Below are positions 62,174 to 64,000 of a DNA stretch of 64,000 nt, piece by piece; within the stretch, counting starts at the first letter, position 1, and each line of letters opens with the position of its first letter. The translations under genes were made by a program, and so were the position numbers. Origin of the DNA: Phocaeicola vulgatus ATCC 8482 (GTDB lineage: Bacteria; Bacteroidota; Bacteroidia; Bacteroidales; Bacteroidaceae); contig NC_009614.1 in NCBI RefSeq assembly GCF_000012825.1, positions 992,001 through 1,056,000 on the forward strand, given 5' to 3'. Below the pieces are notes generated by a model. That model was not told the DNA's origin. It was given only the letters and a program-made list of their open reading frames with translations, and did not search any database.

Positions 62174-64000
62174 TCAGTGCTTAGGATCTTTTCCCAGCAC
62201 AAATTCCAGAACGCCACCCTTTGTTATCTCTTCATGGGTAATCCAAAGACGGTTCAAAGGCTTTCCATTCAAGGAAACAGACTGGATATATACATTCTCC
62301 GGAGAATTATGATGTGCTATGATCGTAAATGTCCTTCCTTTATAATATCGATTATCTAAAGACAAAATAACTTTACGGAATACAGGACTTGTCAATTCAT
62401 AACGGTTATTGCCGGGACAAATAGGATGGAATCCCATAGCCGCCAGAATATACCAGGCAGACATCTGTCCCACATCCTCATTTCCACACAATCCGTTCAC
62501 TGTATCACCGTATGCATTCCGGCAGATACGCCGTGTCCAATATTGGGTGAGCCACGGACGCGAAGTATAGTTCAACATGAAAGGTACCTGATGATCAGGC
62601 TCGTTAGGATGATTATAGTAATCCCCCCACATGAAACGTTCATCTGCTCCCTCGAAGAATGCTACCAATTCCCGTTCAAAGTACTCTTTTCCCATAAGAG
62701 AAATCAATCCTTCCAGATCATGCGGGACAAACCAGCCCTGCTGATAATTATTACTTTCTATACAACCTTGCCAATGTACATTCCGCCCCTTCCACGGCAT
62801 CCAGCTACCATCTGCCGAACGTGCACGGAACCATTTCACACTATCACACCATACCTGATGATAAGATTGTGCCTTCCTCTCAAATGCCACAGCTTCCTGT
62901 TCCCTTCCCATATCACGAAGCATAGTGCTGACACACCAGTCCGTATAAGCATACTCCAACGTTTTCGAAAGATCATCCGGCGTATATCCCTGCTCATTAT
63001 TGCCAAATGTGCGGACTGTGTTCAAAGAATATTCCAAAGCTTTCCGGGTATCATAATTCCGGATACCTTTATTGTAAGCATCCGCCACCACCGAAACGGC
63101 CGGATTACCCACCATACAACCCGAATAGGCATTCAAGAATTCCCAACGTGGAAAATATTTCTTACCGCTCAGTTCCGCCAGTTGAATCAATGAGTTTATT
63201 TCATCGTCCACCAGCCGGGGATTGGTAATGGTCTGTAAAGGAAACTGGCTACGGAATACATCCCAGCCGCTGAAAATAGTACGATAGATAAAATTATCCG
63301 CATAATGCACCTTGCCATCCGCCCCCGGATAGGCGCCGTCCACATCCGAGAAACAACGCGGATCTATCATCGTGTGATATAAAGATGTATAGAAAATAGT
63401 CTTATCCTTTTCCTCTCCTTCCACCTGTACACCCGAGAGAGCCTCATTCCACTGCCTGCGGGCACGCTGACGCACTCCATCAAAATTCCAATCGGAAATA
63501 TCGCTTTGCAGATTCTTTCGCGCACCCTCTATGCTGACAAACGAGATGCCGCATTTCAACAAAGCCTGCTCCCCTTCACGAGTGGAGAACTCAGTATAAA
63601 AGCCCAGATGTTTCCCTTGAGCTATCTTTTTCCGAGGAAATACATGAGCATTCTTGATATATTCATGGTAAGCCGGATCATCATTGGAAGCATTCTTACG
63701 TTCCACTCCCTCGGGGATATCCGCACTCCATAAGCCAAAATTTTTCAAAGGACGGTCAAAGCAGCAATAGAAATAAGCTGTATAGTTACCTTGTCCTGCC
63801 CCATCTCCCCAACCGCCACCATCGGGGGTACATTTCATCCAACCTTTAATGGTATAATCGTCCACCACTTCTACATATTGTTCGGTAGAAGTACCTCCGA
63901 TACGGCGTGCCAAATCTATCTGTATGCGGGAAACCTCAGACTGAGGATAGGTAAAACGCATCATTCCCGAACGGGAAGCCGCTGCCAATTCCACCTGAAT
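62174..64000 (-). CDS. GH92 alpha-mannosidase, partial (5' end beyond window)
   Basis: At least 608 residues are visible. The frame is still open at base 64000, so the signal peptide and start are missing. Conserved GH92 blocks are present: G-W-D-V-F-R-S-Q near 245, I-E-S-N-N-Y-Q-Q-G-W-F-V-P-H-D near 410 with the acid Glu, and G-N-E-D-V-G-Q-M-S-A-W-Y near 500. C-P-G-N-N-R-Y-E-L-T-S-P-V-F lies near 528. This is the canonical form, unlike the other GH92 in the locus. It would release terminal alpha-mannose. It is first in the visible GH92-GH95-GH92 unit. Confidence 0.92.
   Translation of the reverse strand: MQVELAAASRSGMMRFTYPQSEVSRIQIDLARRIGGTSTEQYVEVVDDYTIKGWMKCTPDGGGWGDGAGQGNYTAYFYCCFDRPLKNFGLWSADIPEGVERKNASNDDPAYHEYIKNAHVFPRKKIAQGKHLGFYTEFSTREGEQALLKCGISFVSIEGARKNLQSDISDWNFDGVRQRARRQWNEALSGVQVEGEEKDKTIFYTSLYHTMIDPRCFSDVDGAYPGADGKVHYADNFIYRTIFSGWDVFRSQFPLQTITNPRLVDDEINSLIQLAELSGKKYFPRWEFLNAYSGCMVGNPAVSVVADAYNKGIRNYDTRKALEYSLNTVRTFGNNEQGYTPDDLSKTLEYAYTDWCVSTMLRDMGREQEAVAFERKAQSYHQVWCDSVKWFRARSADGSWMPWKGRNVHWQGCIESNNYQQGWFVPHDLEGLISLMGKEYFERELVAFFEGADERFMWGDYYNHPNEPDHQVPFMLNYTSRPWLTQYWTRRICRNAYGDTVNGLCGNEDVGQMSAWYILAAMGFHPICPGNNRYELTSPVFRKVILSLDNRYYKGRTFTIIAHHNSPENVYIQSVSLNGKPLNRLWITHEEITKGGVLEFVLGKDPKH

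Overview
The window looks like chromosomal DNA of a gut Bacteroidales bacterium (Bacteroides or Phocaeicola type). The evidence is the paired SusC/SusD outer-membrane systems, an FecI/FecR-type ECF sigma/anti-sigma pair, a hybrid two-component regulator, GH92/GH95/GH97/GH36/GH3/GH2 enzymes, and Bacteroidetes-style -7 promoter elements (TAnnTTTG) ahead of several genes. Species cannot be fixed from this sequence alone.

Region 1 (1 to about 11,714) is the right-hand part of an integrative element. It opens with a PRTRC plasmid/ICE module (end of protein C, probable protein F, protein B, ThiF-like protein). A NYN-domain protein, three small HTH-17/excisionase-like proteins, a DUF4143-type ATPase and a defence cargo follow. 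The cargo is an AAA ATPase plus RloB/TOPRIM pair (AbiL/RloAB-like) with a small third gene, and an AbiE locus whose antitoxin is intact but whose toxin carries two frameshifts. A truncated primase fragment and an unrecognised pseudogene mark older rearrangements. The element ends at a 25-bp copy of a tRNA-like (or tmRNA) 3' end with CCA, followed by what looks like the host RNA gene's own terminator. The integrase and the intact RNA gene are therefore expected to the left, outside the window.

Region 2 (about 11,715 to 21,139) is a sigma/anti-sigma-controlled uptake locus read leftward: ECF sigma factor, FecR anti-sigma, an STN-domain SusC-like TonB-dependent transducer, SusD, and a secreted S9-type serine hydrolase. 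A frameshifted OprP-like porin lies beyond a terminator. Two near-identical promoter-like sequences with the same 15-bp spacing sit before fecR and before susC. An intrinsic terminator separates the two genes.

Region 3 (about 21,900 to 64,000 and beyond) is a large polysaccharide utilisation locus, almost all read leftward. It contains GH36 alpha-galactosidase, a divergent AraC regulator, a sialate-type O-acetylesterase, SusD/SusC pair A, GH3, GH2 with an F5/8C module, aldose 1-epimerase, SusD/SusC pair B, a second clan-D alpha-galactosidase-like lipoprotein and a hybrid two-component sensor/regulator. Next come a GH97 (retaining alpha-galactosidase-like) split by one in-frame amber codon, a cytoplasmic DUF5107-TPR protein, an MFS sugar porter, GH92, GH95 and a second GH92 cut by the window edge. 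Three alpha-galactosidase-type families, mutarotase and a sugar/H+ porter suggest an alpha-galactose-rich, acetylated, branched glycan carrying fucose or L-galactose and mannose. All recognisable hydrolases are exo-acting, and no endo-glycanase is visible in the window.

Three genes (AbiEii, porin, GH97) are broken by small lesions. These may be real decay or phase variation, or sequencing errors, and the sequence alone cannot decide.
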